Positions 31,561 to 44,072 are shown, numbered from the stretch's first letter. The stretch is DNA of 64,000 bases from Periplaneta americana (GCF_040183065.1 NW_027185501.1:1514001-1578000), one strand, 5' to 3'. Numbers and translations are program-made. The notes: generated by a model not told the origin, from the letters alone.

Positions 31561-33980
31561 ATGTGTGGCATTCAGAGTACGCTTCAGAAATCTGTAGTTC
31601 ACGTGTATAATGAGTTGAAGAAAGAAGATAATGAAGAAGGAATTATGCTAACGGAGACAGAAATTACAACCAGAATAGGAAAATTATTAGGAGTAAGTAT
31701 TCTTAAGCATACATTTCAAACTGGTATTCAGTTTTAGGAGTTTGCACTAATAATTTCATGATTGTGGTCAAACAAAACAAATTTTTAAGTTAGGCCTAGA
31801 TGTTTAATCAAGTCAGTGATTTTCATATTGCCAAACTAAATACATTTAAGATACTGTAATACTGCAGTAGGTGATAGCTTAAATACATTTACAAATTAGA
31901 CGAACAAATAATCAAACTGCACGAAAGTAAATTTCCAGTTTTCTCTTTTAGTATTAAATTAACCGTTCAGATCACAATTTACATGCCACATCGGCCGAAG
32001 AAAATACAAGTCATATTGTAATTATTAACTTGATATTGCAGCAAATATTACATGAATGTTGGCCTGTTATGGTGCTTAATAATAATTCAGTTTTATATAA
32101 TAACTATATAACATACTCTATAAAGCATAGGAACGTTGACTCTGGCTGAATAATTTATTCATGACTGGTCTAAGTAATATTAAATATGGTGTTTCTTCAG
32201 AAAAGCTACCCCACCCAAAGTACTTGTTAAGATATAACACTCGAGAGGACGAGGACGCACTACTGGGAAACTAACCATTTCTCTTCGTCATGGACCTCTT
32301 GCATGTTATATTGGTAATTAGTAACAAGTTTGAGGGAGGGACTACAACAATGCATTAGAATATACAGGTAAGTGTCAAAGGATTTTTGTGCTGAATGTAT
32401 TTGTAGCTGTGCACTAAAACCACGTGTTCATCACTATGTAAATATCACAGAAATCAATTAAACAAAATAAAATTATGCCTTCTTTGATGTAGCTTTTCTG
32501 GAGAATTACCTAAATATTAGCCTACTTAAACCTATCGTAGACCCAACCTAACATGTTGATCATTTTCTATTCATATAGCTGCAAATGTTGGTATCATGCA
32601 TGAATTTTATGATATTACAATTTTTAGAAGTGTTATGTTATTGTTTGTTATTACAGCTTGGCTTTACTACAGCCACGAATGTGATAAATTCACAGAAGGG
32701 GACCCCACTTGTGACACCAGGAAAACATAGACTACGTAAACATCCAGTGACTGATGCTGATGATTTTACGAAAGATGCAATTGCGAGATTTATTTATGAC
32801 AAGTTACATAAAGGTAGGGAAGTTACAGGAATTATTGTGTTGATTTATGCAATGTAATTCTGATATTAGTCATATATATATAAATATGGCATAATTTTCA
32901 TTTACTGTTACAGGGGAAGTACTAACAGCAGCAAAAGTTCTGGAACATATGAATGATGGTTATGAAACATATTTATTTAGAGTATCCTTATCATCGGTGA
33001 AAAAAATTTTCAAAGAGATGAAATTTCTATGGAGCAAAGGGGATCCTTATACACATGTACGAGAAAGTGATGTTATTCGTTTTTAAGAGAATATATAAGA
33101 AATGTGGAGCGTGAGAACCCTAAACCCGTAGTATTCTTGGATGAGACTTGGATTTTTATGAATGGTAAATTTCAATGTATTGTGAGACATTGAGTGATTG
33201 AATTTTTTACTAACAAATAGGTTAACACTTATGTGGAATATGAAATTGCAATTAATATAGGCTAATAGTAATGAATTCAGGTGGGAACAACATGTTTTGC
33301 AATTAATAGTTTCATATTATAACTAGAGGTTAGTTATAAAATTCTTGAACGGTTTTCCTGTCTTTAAAATTTTTGTGTCTCTTAGAGTGTCAATGTGAAT
33401 TGCTTTTCTCTCTCTGTTTTTTTAAGTAGGATCACCAACTTATTCATGAAATAAACCAGGTGAAGTTTCCAGTGACATGAATGGTGTTATTCATAGACCA
33501 ACAAATGAGGGTGGAAGATTAGATGCCGGAACGAAAGATGGATTTATACTCGGTAAGTTATATTGATTTATATTTTACAGAAATTTGGCAAGAGTAATTT
33601 TTTTAATCAGGGTACAAAAATATAAAAATTGATGACTAAATAAAAACGTGGGAAAGCCTTTCACCAAAGAGGATCTCATGTCATGTTATGTTATGTTATG
33701 TTTTATTTTCTTTATTTAAATGCTGTGAATTCATGTGACGTAATTATATGCCCAGGTATAATTTTTATTGCAGGTGCTGATTTAATTTTTTCATGCAATT
33801 GAAAGAAAAGTCAGGACTACCATAGTGCCCTGTAGTTGAGAAGTGGGTGCAAACACAGTTGTTGACCTGAGAACATTAGGGCAATGCGTTATTGTCATGG
33901 ATAGTGCTGCATATCATAGCAGACTTGTGAAAAATCAGCCAACAACAAAATGGAGGAAAGAACAGCTACTGGTGATTGCA
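31561..33980 (+). pseudogene. Multi-exon DDE-domain (IS630/Tc1-like) gene, disabled
   Basis: Five exon-like blocks have GT-AG borders and compatible phases. Exon 1: 31,561-31,690 (SVVHVYNELKKEDNEEGIM..., donor GTAAGT). Exon 2: 32,657-32,813 (VINSQKGTPLVTPGKHRL..., TTACAG / GTAGGG). Exon 3: 32,914-33,164 (EVLTAAKVLEHMNDGYETYL... to FLDETWIFMN, donor GTAAAT). Exon 4: 33,430-33,552 (SSDMNGVIHRPTNEGGRLDA, donor GTAAGT). Exon 5: from 33,774 (ADLIFS... VIVMDSAAYHS). The borders after exons 2, 3 and 4 are all phase 1. L-D-E-T-W (33,137-33,151) and M-D-S-A-A-Y-H (about 33,897) look like the first two acids of a DDE_3 domain. A frame loss near 33,090 and stops at about 33,448 and 33,808 disable it. 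The third acidic residue was not found. Confidence 0.7.
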
Positions 33981-34077
33981 ACTGAATATAATAGATTTGT
34001 TGTACTAAATGATAAGAGTTGATGGTGTGAAATCACCTTTTGATATTATATTTCAATATTAATTTCCATACTTTGCA

Positions 34078-34127
<50 letters not shown>

Positions 34128-34130
34128 CAT

Positions 34131-34165
<35 letters not shown>

Positions 34166-34939
34166 TTGCAACCGTTTCTCTTATTTCTCATAATTAGGCA
34201 TACTTATTGATGCTACTTTTTTCTTTCAGGTGAAATTGAATCTACATAAGAATCCTAAAACAACAGAGCCTTGCCAATTACTGTTCTGAAGCGGCCTTGT
34301 CTTATGTGTTGTGTCTATATACAATTAATTCTTTCAGTTTTTTTTTCCCCCTTTAATCTAATGAAGTTGTTGGTTGATTGATACCAAGTTGAGAGAGAGA
34401 TGATACCAAGTGTTCAGCAGTTCATGTCATTTGTTATCTTGCACTCCAATATTTAACCAGATGATTGAAAGCTGTGTAAAGTTAAACAGTCAAGACAATG
34501 ATCCATATCTTCATTGAGATTTCAGAAATGGCATGGGGAGATTCTGAAATATCAGTTCTTTGTAAATATTTGAGACAATCATGGCCTGTGATAATATGAG
34601 TACTGCCACTGTAGATTTTCATAGAAGTTCAGTTATTAAATTAGGTGTATTATTTTTACTATGTATTGTACTATATTTTTGTTTCGCTTAATTGATGAAT
34701 TATATATGCTGTAAATTCAATAGTAGACTGTAGGCCTATAGCTTAACTGATGAATTGTTTATGCTTGTAATGTGAAGTAATTTGCATGATATTTATTATC
34801 AATTTCTGTATATTTCAACTGATTGAATTGTTTATACTTTTAAATTGAATTAACTTGCTTGCTATGTATTATATTTTATAGCTTAACTGATGAATAATTG
34901 TTTAGGTTTGTCAATTTAATAATCTGAGTGCCATGTACT
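33981..34939. other. Spacer after the multi-exon relic
   Basis: A possible acceptor (TTTCTTTCAG, 34,221-34,230) precedes a short frame, VKLNLHKNPKTTEPC, that could be a last exon. Otherwise AT-rich sequence without genes. Confidence 0.35.
34081..34165 (+). repeat. (ATT)n(ACT)n compound microsatellite
   Basis: About 16 copies of ATT pass directly into about 11 copies of ACT. Confidence 0.95.
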
Positions 34940-34954
34940 TCATATTTTTAGTGG

Positions 34955-35165
34955 AGCCACCAATGTAGCTTAGTCGGTAGAATCGTTGGCCTGCAAATTC
35001 AGAGCTGCACTCGAGGGTAGTTTGGATCCCCCATTTGGTCTGATTAGTTGGTTTCTTCTGAGGATTTTCCTCCATCGTGGAGCGGATGCCGGATGGCCTA
35101 TTGCAGTTTTTTCATTTGCTTTAGAATCATTCCGATTTTTGTTACCACATTGTCATGTTCTGATC
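34955..35165 (+). mobile_element. tRNA-derived SINE, diverged
   Basis: A-box-like TAGCTTAGTCGGTAGAATCG (34,974-34,993) and a B-box relic (GGGTAGTTTGGATCCCCC) are followed by GTTTCTTCTGAGGATTTTCC, the same kind of body as the SINE at 30.7 kb. Confidence 0.65.
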
Positions 35166-35209
35166 TTGTTATTCTTTTAACAGTGTGGTAAGATGCAGGT
35201 ATAGATAAC

Positions 35210-36770
35210 CTTACAGTAATTTTGCTACCTTTCAACTACCTCATTACCTCCCACTCCATAAAGTTCATGGATCCACGGAAGTACCAGTCGTCGATGTAAT
35301 TTGACCATTTTGCTTAAAATATTAAAACACTGTAAAATATTGAGATTTCATGCTGTTACGTCCAATACTGTAGCAAGAATATCTGATTTTGAATCTGATA
35401 GTATGACAGCCTTCTTAGATTTATGAAGTTGATACTGGAGATTTTGTAAGCTTAAAAGTGTATCTAAATTTTCACTATCAAAATTAGTCAGTGTTTGAAG
35501 TTAGTTAGTTAGTGGCGTTTAAAAAGGGGGCGTCAGCTACTATGGCTATTTGCGCCCTTATCTAAAATCTTTCATTAAACACAAACACAATACAATAATC
35601 AGAAAGTTTAAAAAACTAAAAAGCGTTGTCACGGTTAAAATGGGGCAAACAAGTGTTTGAATATAATTCCCTGTAAAAGGGAATATACTGGTATTGTACT
35701 ACAACACCACTACATCTATGGCTTGGTAAACAGGATCCATCTATAAAAAATACTGTATGTAGTCACTCACTGACCAGATCATTTATCGTTGCTAATGATT
35801 TTTAAAATGTCTGGAGAAGTATCACATTTCTTAACATCATCTGTTAAAGTTAACTTATATACTATTCATTTTGAAATAACTTGGGATTGTGTTTTATTAG
35901 TAAAGTTTCCGTTGATTGAGCAAGTTTGAGTTCTCCAAGTAGAGTCAAAAAGTCTGTTGGGATTTTGGCTCAGTTTATTAATATTTGTGGACTGTGATTT
36001 TTTGTTCTAGACAACCATATTATCTGCAAATGATGAGATTATCATAAGATCTATTTCTTTAGTTAGACCATCGACATTAATATTGGAAAATGTATTCCTG
36101 AAAACAACAATGTGGGAAGCTCAGATGAATCTGTCTCTATTTACATATTTGTGACAATGAATCAAATAATCAAGTCACTGACCCAGTATAACACTTTATC
36201 ATGGACACCCTAAGTTTGCAATTTCTTAAGTGATTTATATTTACAGAGCCATATGATCCTTGAAAATAAATTAAAATTGCTAAGGTGTTTTGTTTTCTGC
36301 TTAAAATATCTTTAATATCTTGACTAAAATTTAAAATCTGTCCATTTGTTGAATGTAATTTTCTAAAGTCAACTCAATAAGATGAAAGTTAGTTACTAGA
36401 TTCCAGGAACCAATTCAATCTATGAAATCATCTCTTCCATAATTTTGGCTATCATACTGGTAAGTGGTATCTGTCGATAACTCGAAAAGATATTAATTGA
36501 ATAATTGCTTTTCAAAATTGATGTTATGATAGATTTTCTCCAGACAGATATTGTATTTTAGATGAGATTACAAGATAAAAGTAGTGAGTTTGCTTGTTTG
36601 CCAACATATTTAAGAAAATCAGCATGTGTATTGTCTGGATTTGGAGATGTTTTGGGTCTTATGTTATTAAATGAATAGTAATATTCAGTTCTTGATTAAA
36701 TATTGTTATATAAAGTAGATTGTAGATTTAATATTTCTTTCAGTTTTTCCTTAATAGTCTGACGTACACA
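35210..36770 (-). pseudogene. I-type LINE (RT plus RNase H), heavily decayed
   Basis: Read on the minus strand from 36,770: KTSPNPDNTHADFLKYVG, YSINIFSSYRQIPLTSMIAK with I-M-E-E-M-I, then at about 36,030 an F-A-D-N block (normally [YF]-A-D-D). At the end, AVILSDSKSDILATVLDVTA and K-L-H-R-R-L-V-L-P-W-I-H show an RNase H domain with D-S and W-I motifs. RT followed by RNase H is typical of I-clade LINEs. Stops and shifts are frequent and no segment above 60 codons is open. Confidence 0.65.
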
Positions 36771-38999
36771 GATAAAACTAACACCCACACCACCAACTAA
36801 TCTAATGGAAATTAAAATATAATTAAATGTAGAAAAAGTAATTAAAATTATAAATACACGTAATAAACCATACCCCCTAATTTCAACAATATACTATTTT
36901 ATTCCCTTTTACAGCTTGTAGATAATTATTAATTAAAGTTATTACTTATTAGCATAATATTTATTGAACTTATTGGCTATTTCACTTCGTTTGAAAGATG
37001 TTATTGTGTACAAAAAGCATTTTTTGATGATCGTTTCATGCTGTATGTTGTGTATAAATCTATGATTTCGGGCCATCTGTTCTGTGTAATCCATCTTTTG
37101 TATAGAATTAATAAAATACTCTTTTGGTAGTAATTATTTTATTAATTGAGTATTTAATTTTCACCAGCTCACATTTCTTGAATCATTTGTTTTTTCTTAT
37201 TTAAATTTAGGACACAAGAGCCAAAAAGAGACTTCACAGTTATGTATCATACATTTTTTCAATGACAGACGTGGAGTTGCAGAAATAATAAGTGTAAGTG
37301 TAACATTATTAAGCAATTTACAAACAAATGAAATCTTTAAAAAGGTATCTAGAAGTGAAATTACTTATGGCTTTTAAGGACCAAAATTATTTTTGTAAGT
37401 TGATTTATTATTATTTCAGTTTTAGCCTATTTGTATTATCCATTTCCTTACTAATTTCAAAAGATAATCAGAAGTTCATTCGAATTCCAACCAAAAGTCA
37501 ATTGGTTATTAATTTATCTACCTTTAGGAAGTACAGTATATGTACGCTGGAATCTTTGAAGTGAAGTGACAATAATTTAATTGGTCTTGGAACAGATTTG
37601 ATTCTTGAATATTATATACTATACTTTGTTGTATATTTATGTCTAGTAACCTATTAATGCTAATACTAATAATAATGTAAAGGAATAAAAGAATAGAACA
37701 TAGCAATACATTTCTCATTATTATTGAAACTATTTAGAATAACCTTCCAACATTAAGGTAAAGTACGGTGAGTAAAGAAATCATTCAGTACATAGGATCG
37801 TGATTTTACTACATGTGGTGATATCTGGTAACAGTTGGCAACATTGACAAGGCGGAAATATTTGCTGTTTGGGAACTGAACGTACGTGATCCTCACTATA
37901 TGTTGTGAGAGATATACGCTCCTTAAAATCACCTGTTCATCTGTCAGACCTTGTATTTCTCTAACTAAGCACTGCCAGGTGTTCTGTGTATAATTTCTCT
38001 TGATGCGTTTCCATCTGCTGAAGTTGTACATCACATTGCCCTCAGTGTCCCATGTGGAGATGGATCTACAATGCACCAGAATGCTAGGATGATTAATGAC
38101 TAAATGGTGAATTGATGTCAGAGAAAACACAGGGCATCTCCTCATAAATCTGTTTCATTCACTTCCTTTCTTCATCACAAATTTCACTTGGATTTCAACG
38201 TGGGTCTATGGCATGTGAATCCAATATTCTGCCTATTCTCTAATGCTGTGCGTGTTCTACTATAGTGTTCTAAGAGATAAATTATTTTTTTTCATGAAAA
38301 CCAAAATAATTGTTTACCTATTTAACCGTATTTGTCTTAATAAATAAATATGTGTGAATAGCTGAAGTATGAAGTTTTATATAAAACTCTTTAAGTATCA
38401 GCTAACATGTTTCACATGATTTGTCAACATGTGAAATGTTACACCAAAGTTGTAAGATGCTCTGTGCTCAGATACTGTACGTTAGTGAAATGTGCAGGAA
38501 AGTTTACAAAATCTATCAGTTGAAGTTTATCACTAGAGAGAAAGATGAGGAATTTTTATTCATAGTATTCTAGCTAAAGTAGAAGTACATGCAGAAGATA
38601 ATTAAGCGCATAGTACTGCCTAACAAGTTGATTATTACTTGTCAGCAATATGTTAGGCTTTACATGGAAGAAACTCTTATGGTTAGGGCACATCAGATTG
38701 TGTAGTGTACTGCATACTAAAAAAAAAACACTGTGTGGGTGTCAGAAAATAAGTTTGATAGAAATTTGCCAAAGGTAAGTAAAGCATTAAAGACCACTGC
38801 AATTATAAAACATGACTGATATTGCACATGAACTAATGCTACTATCTACCACAAGTGAATATGAAAACAAAGAAAGTGATTGGTAGTACACCATGGTTAC
38901 AAATTAGTGGAAGGCTATATTTTCACCAATATTGAACATAAATACATGATCTTACCACCATTTGAAAGATAGAAGTTCGAAGTTTTATACTGACCTTAG
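36771..38999. other. Long spacer without recognised gene
   Basis: AT-rich. A 130-codon minus frame at 37,753-38,145 is the longest; it has no motif I recognise and no related copy in the window. I cannot support a gene here. Confidence 0.4.
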
Positions 39000-39330
39000 A
39001 TGCACTCGATATGAACCCCACGTAATACAGCAGACGTCCAGTCGGTGATCCCATTCTTACCAAAGTCGAGCATGTCTTGTGTGACGTTCCTGATTGCTGT
39101 GTTAATACGCCTTCTCAATTCGGCCAACATCGCTAGAAGTGGAGGTATGTAAACATTGTCTTTGACAAAACCTCACAGAAATAAATCACACTGTCAAATC
39201 CGGTGAACGAGGTGGCCATGTGCAGGGACCAGGAGGAACAGGGGTTCATTTTCCAACAAGACATAGCTCCTCCACATTGGCGTCCGGGGGTCACGATGAC
39301 AGTGTTTTAATCTGAAAGGAACTCAGGATC
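39000..39330 (-). pseudogene. Mariner/Tc1-like transposase relic with internal inversion
   Basis: The minus strand at 39,240-39,003 reads W-P-P-R-S-P-D-L-T, then DNVYIPPLLAMLAELRRRIN and TAIRNVTQDMLD, ending G-V-H-I-E. This is the C-terminal third of a common arthropod mariner-like transposase. The block that should precede it, F-Q-Q-D-x-A-P-P-H-W, is present at 39,249-39,285 but on the plus strand. So the DNA was inverted between the two, with a breakpoint near 39,240. Only fragments of the gene remain. Confidence 0.72.
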
Positions 39331-40064
39331 AGGGTTGCCAATGTCAGTAGTTTCCCACTAAATCTGGCGGTTTTCGATTTGTCATTGCAGTAAAATTGAA
39401 CGGACAGCGATCGGCGGGAAATCTGGATACTTTTAAAAGAAATTTAGAGGGTTTTGAGTGAAAATAGCGGTTTTTAAAGTGAGGTTCAAATGAAAAAGTA
39501 ATTAGTTAAACATTTCAGTAGATTAATTTTGTATTCCATAGTTACGATTTCTGTACGATATGCATTCTTACAACACAGTACCTAATATCACAGCTTTAGA
39601 GAGCTCTGAACTGATTAATTTTTGCTACCAAAAATGCATCGGGAAAGATTGGCTGGGGTTCTGTGGATTGTTATTGCAATTTGCTCTCATTTTCCAGTTG
39701 CGAAATAGTATGGGTAGGTCTACACGTTAAATTCTAGTTCAGACTGGACTTACGAAAGTGTTGCCATGACTATCGACTTCCAGATGGGGATTAAAAACAA
39801 AGAAAATTGAGCTTAGACAGCTTATCAACAAATCCCTTTTTCCAATACTACTGAATGTAGTCAGGGTTGCTAGATTATTTTCACGGAAATTCACAATTAT
39901 TTCTTTCTAAGTCGCCTTTTGGAGGAAAAAAATAGCCGAACATTTTAATTTCACATTATCTCCTATCTTAATGACATACAAAAATTCTGTTATAATTACT
40001 AGAACAGATACATTGTGAAGATGTAGCCTATAATACATCTGTCGATTCGTTAATAATAATAATA

Positions 40065-40131
<67 letters not shown>

Positions 40132-40427
40132 AAATTACTTCTCTCATACATCATATTTGCTCCTTTAAGATATTAGTGGCTATGACTGTCTTAATTATTA
40201 CAGTGCACTTTGTTCTATGAAGTTGGAAATGTACATTCCTACACTTGGACAATTTAAATCAATAAGTTAAATTATCCAAAGATTTTTATCGCAGTATGAC
40301 TGGCCACAAAACTGCCAACTGAATTTCAAATGTTGTTAATGATTTAGCAACTGGCAATACATCTTTAAGTTTAGATTGAAAGAAGATAAATGCTGAATTT
40401 TGTTTGTGTTTTGACGAATCTATACGT
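39331..40427. other. Spacer
   Basis: No gene seen; contains the (ATT)n run listed separately. Confidence 0.4.
40051..40127 (+). repeat. (AAT)n/(ATT)n microsatellite
   Basis: Four AAT copies turn into about 19 ATT copies. Confidence 0.95.
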
Positions 40428-40789
40428 GAATCGGTCATTGCAAAAAGGTCATGAGTCAACTTTTTTACGAAAATGAGTTATGCATTCAACATTGTCCTGT
40501 AGGGGTAGCCCGACCAGCCTATGTAAGACGATCATGAATATACTTTCAAACAGTGCTGAAATCGAAGCTTGAAATTTCCACTTCTTGCAGAAAGGACATG
40601 AGTCTTTGTCTCGTGACCTTTTTGCAATGACTGACTTTAAATCTGTAGTCTACATTCAAAATGTTCATTCGCGGGAATTAATAGTGTTTCCTGTATCCTT
40701 TTCATTTCAACTTTAATACTCATATTTGAAAGTAAGATTTTGTTGTGGAAAGATGTCAGAATCCGATTCTTCAAGTTTTACCAGCTAAA

Positions 40790-41812
40790 ATACGCAGTTC
40801 CCATCTTGCAGTCTGTCAAGCGAGCTGCAGTAGCAGAATTGAGGGTTCACCGTAGAAAGTCCGAAAAATTGTATGCCAATATTAATAAAATTTCTGAACT
40901 TAGTCTAAAAGGGAATAATGTTTGTGGATTGACCTTTGATTTTATGCAAAATTTGCCACTGCCAAATATTCCTGTATAGAATTTTTTTTATTTGAGACAG
41001 TTATGTGTTTGGCATACATAATCAAAAAACTAATCTCTCACATTTTTATGTATATCATGAAGAAGAAGCACACAAAGGTGAAAATGACGTATGTTCATTT
41101 GTGTTTTATTACATCCAGAAGCATATTCCACAGAATGTAACTGAGCTGCATCTATTGTCTGACAGGTGCGTCGGTCAAAATAAAAACAACACAATGATCC
41201 GCTTTTGTTTATCCATTGTAACAACAAAGTGATTCCAAATAATTATATAACGTTACTCTTCCAACTTCCTACCAAACGACAGGGACTCTGGGACTGTAAA
41301 GAAACTGATAAAATGTTATGATAGGGTCTATCTATCTAAGGAATATGTTATGATTAAAAGGATGTCATGTAAGTTCTCAGTAGAAACCATTGATGCTGTG
41401 CCTGTACTGGACTTCAAGTGATGTTGGTCTGTTTATTACAAGAAGACTTTTTCTTTCTGAATCAAGTATGGGAAAAATTCCCAAGCTACATAAAATGTCT
41501 TTTTCTCCTTCTAAGTGGATGGCGTTTGAGTACAACTCAAGCTGACCTGGTCAAATAAAAACTTAACTGTTCATTGGTGGTGCCGGCAAAGAGAAATTCA
41601 ATCTCCTTCACAGTTACAACAAGAATCCTGTACTTACTACAGAGTTGACTTATCCTTCAAAACAGATGCCTATCAATGGAAAAAAAATGGGAACATGCTT
41701 AAGGTGAAAAAGTACATATATTCCAGCTGAGTATACGGAGTTTTACGATCAACTTCAGGAAAGGCCAAGACAAGGAGGAAATGAAGTTCAAAATGATCTG
41801 GAGGACTAAAAA
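40790..41812 (+). pseudogene. Uncharacterised transposase-like protein, C-terminal half
   Basis: Consecutive frames give VHRRKSEKLYANINKISELS, LTFDFMQNLPLPNIPV, then (after a TAG at 40,977 and a shift) YLRQLCVFGIHNQKTN and FYVYHEEEAHKGENDVCSFV. Next comes LHLLSDRCVGQNKNNTMIRF at about 41,145-41,205, then YLSKEYVMIKRMSCKFSVET, YYKKTFFSESSMGK and a short tail ending at 41,807. I recall the S-D-x-C-x-G-Q-N-x-N block and the W/Y-H-E-x-x-A-x-x-G block as conserved in a family of insect proteins without assigned function. An RNase H/DDE fold is plausible, with the D of V-Y-H-E and S-D as candidate acids, but this is inference. At least three disabling changes are visible. Confidence 0.62.
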
Positions 41813-41894
41813 CAAACAAACAAACAAAAACAATCTATCTTCTATCCAGATTTTCATTAGAGTTCATTCTTGTTCTAAATAAAATACAGCTATA

Positions 41895-42572
41895 CAGGAT
41901 GATTCACGAGATTTACCATCCTTTACAGACCTTATTTCCGAAGACATTCTAAGCAAAAAATATTATATAAACATGGGTCCTATTCTCAATATTTACAGAG
42001 TTACGTCTCGTTATTGGAACGCATTGCTGTGAAGGCGTGATCTTGGTCAGCGTGCAGTCAGCAGCCAGAGCGAGCGCTACGAAAATCAAAAATAGCCGTA
42101 TGCAGTGACGTAGCGCGACGAGTGCCGTTTACAAGCGTGCGGCGACATTTTTTAAAATGTGTTGCAAACTCTCTAAGAATGTAAATTAGGATGCAAAATT
42201 GAACTGCAAATAATTAAGTCGGTGGAAATGGTGTTATTTGTAATAATTGTTGTGATAAGTGCGTTAGAATAATGTAATTTTTTAGTTGAAAATAGAAAAA
42301 GATGTCTGTACGAAACAACTAAGGACTTCACAGCACATTTTTAGCTTCACAAAACTTGCCAATTAGAGAAATAATACTTCTAAATGGTTCATTCTCTATT
42401 TGTATTATTCTTTTACCTTCAAACTAAAGGAAATCGTATTTTACAAACAAATTTAAATTAGTGTAGCTCTGAAAATATTGAGAATAGGAACTATATTATA
42501 TGACTTTTTTTGTTCAAAATGTCTTCAGAAATAACCCCCGTAAAGGACGGTAAATCCTTGTGAATCACCCTG
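41895..42572. mobile_element. 678-bp MITE with about 105-bp inverted repeats
   Basis: Left arm starts CAGGATGATTCACGAGATTT and the right arm ends with the complement of CAGGGTGATTCACAAGGATT. The arms match for about 105 bp (41,895-42,000 and 42,468-42,572). The arms include the stop region and spacer but no ORF. TA precedes the left end; the right flank is AA, so the target duplication is uncertain. It is nested in the 3' part of the 2.5-kb transposon. Confidence 0.85.
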
Positions 42573-42919
42573 AATAATATGAAAATAGTACGCATAAGTG
42601 TTCTCATTCATTGTATATTGGTGCATTAAACAATTTATGTAATTAGAACATTATTTGCTAAAAATATATTTTATTAATTTGTAAAATGTGGACGTTCATT
42701 GTAAAAAGGTCATGAGTCATTGATTTTGAAAATGTGTTTTATACCAAACAAAAAAATGTAAATGAAAAATGTATAATGCAATATTTTCCACGATAACGCT
42801 TTAATCAATGACAGTCGTATGAGAATTAAATATTAGGTAGTTTTTGCTGTAGGTAGTTTTTTCTTTCTCCTGTAAAATTTCAGTTTCTTGACTCATGACC
42901 TTTTTGAAATGACCGATTC

Positions 42920-43129
42920 ATGTTGTTTTCAAGTTCACTTTTTGTGCCACTAGTTCCACTTGACAGTTCTTTCTGTACTTGTCCCACTTTCCCATTGCAA
43001 TTATATAAAATGTTAATATCACAATACGCAGTGTGAAAAGGGACATAACGACCTCCTGTTTATAGTCTTGTAAATAATTACAATAGAAAATAATAAATAA
43101 CTTTTAATTGAAGATGCTTTATCAGCTGC
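42920..43129. other. Short spacer
   Basis: No feature recognised. Confidence 0.4.
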
Positions 43130-43330
43130 GATGGTTATCTAGCATCTGATTGAGATGAAGGTGATAATGCCAGCGAAATGAGTGCAAGTCCAGCGCCGAA
43201 AGCTACCCAGCTTTTGCTCTTATTGGGTTGAGAGAAAACCCCGCAAAAAATTTCAAACAGTTAACTTGTCACAAACAGGATTTGAACCCGGGACCTCTAG
43301 TTTCAAGGTCAGACATGCTACTCACTATTG
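43130..43330 (-). mobile_element. tRNA-derived SINE, reverse orientation
   Basis: GGATTTGAACCCGGGACC (43,279-43,296) is the complement of a B box, preceded on + by GGTTGAGAGAAAACCCCGCA, the complement of the SINE body signature. Orientation is thus minus. Confidence 0.65.
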
Positions 43331-44072
43331 CTGTAAATGACACTGATACCGACACAGAAAATAGCTACAAATCATCAAATTGTTCTTGCTTAAACCCAGG
43401 AATTAATTATTAATTGAACGTAAGTTGCAGCTTGCATTGCATCTAGTCTACGCACTGCAGTGACGAAGTGGGGATGGGGAAGCCCCTCCGAATGCACGTG
43501 CAGTTTAACATACGTGATGGTTCACGTGAATTTCAATTATCGTATAAGTTATTAGAAGAAATCAGTGATTTAGAAATCAAAAACACTTGTCATGTCAAAT
43601 ATAAACTCAAAGAAAAAGATATTATTTAAAAAAAAATAAATGACAGAAGTTTTCATCCGCCCAAATTTCGCTCGCCAAAATTTCTAGTAGCCCAAAAATT
43701 CGCAAATCGCCTCACCTCTGAAGCAAAAATTAGTTGCAAACAGGGTTTCGGAGTAGCCCAATCCGCGACTTTTCGTCCAATCTGGCAAGACGTTCAGTCT
43801 TTGTGACCAAGAAACTGATTTCCATGAGGAGAGTGGTTTTCCATTCTAAAGCCTTCGGGTCCCTCCTTAACCAGCCTAGGGGAGGGGGGGATAGGTAGTC
43901 GTATTTAATGTATATATGTAAGCACGCTTATGTGCGTTTGTGAATTGTGATATTTTCCAGTAGTTTATTACAAAGCATGTTTACACGTTACATTAGCATT
44001 TATTCAGGTATTACTCGACCAAGGCGAGTGGAGCCGTGGGGGTAATGTGAACTATCGCGATGCGGTATCACC
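43331..44072. other. Spacer without gene
   Basis: No coding signal. Short G-rich run (GGGGAGGGGGGG) at about 43,879-43,890. Confidence 0.4.

Larger units (their letters stand above)
40428..42919 (+). mobile_element. 2.5-kb TIR transposon with an S-D-x-C-x-G-Q-N protein
   Basis: The ends are inverted repeats of about 30 bp. The left end reads GAATCGGTCATT then CAAAAAGGTCATGAGTC. The right end is the reverse complement with one mismatch (G versus T). Internal copies of the same block lie at 40,612-40,632 (reverse) and 42,694-42,718 (forward). So each end carries an outer copy and an inner copy facing it, about 205 and 226 bp apart. I found no clear target duplication. The interior holds a decayed protein gene on + and a nested MITE. 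Confidence 0.75.

Noticed and set aside
37753..38145. 130-codon minus frame as a host gene
   Set aside because: No known domain, no splice context or repeats of it, and AT-rich surroundings; the length is possible by chance in 64 kb.
42000..42180. CG-rich stretch in the MITE as a promoter or CpG island
   Set aside because: It lies in the MITE interior and has no gene next to it.
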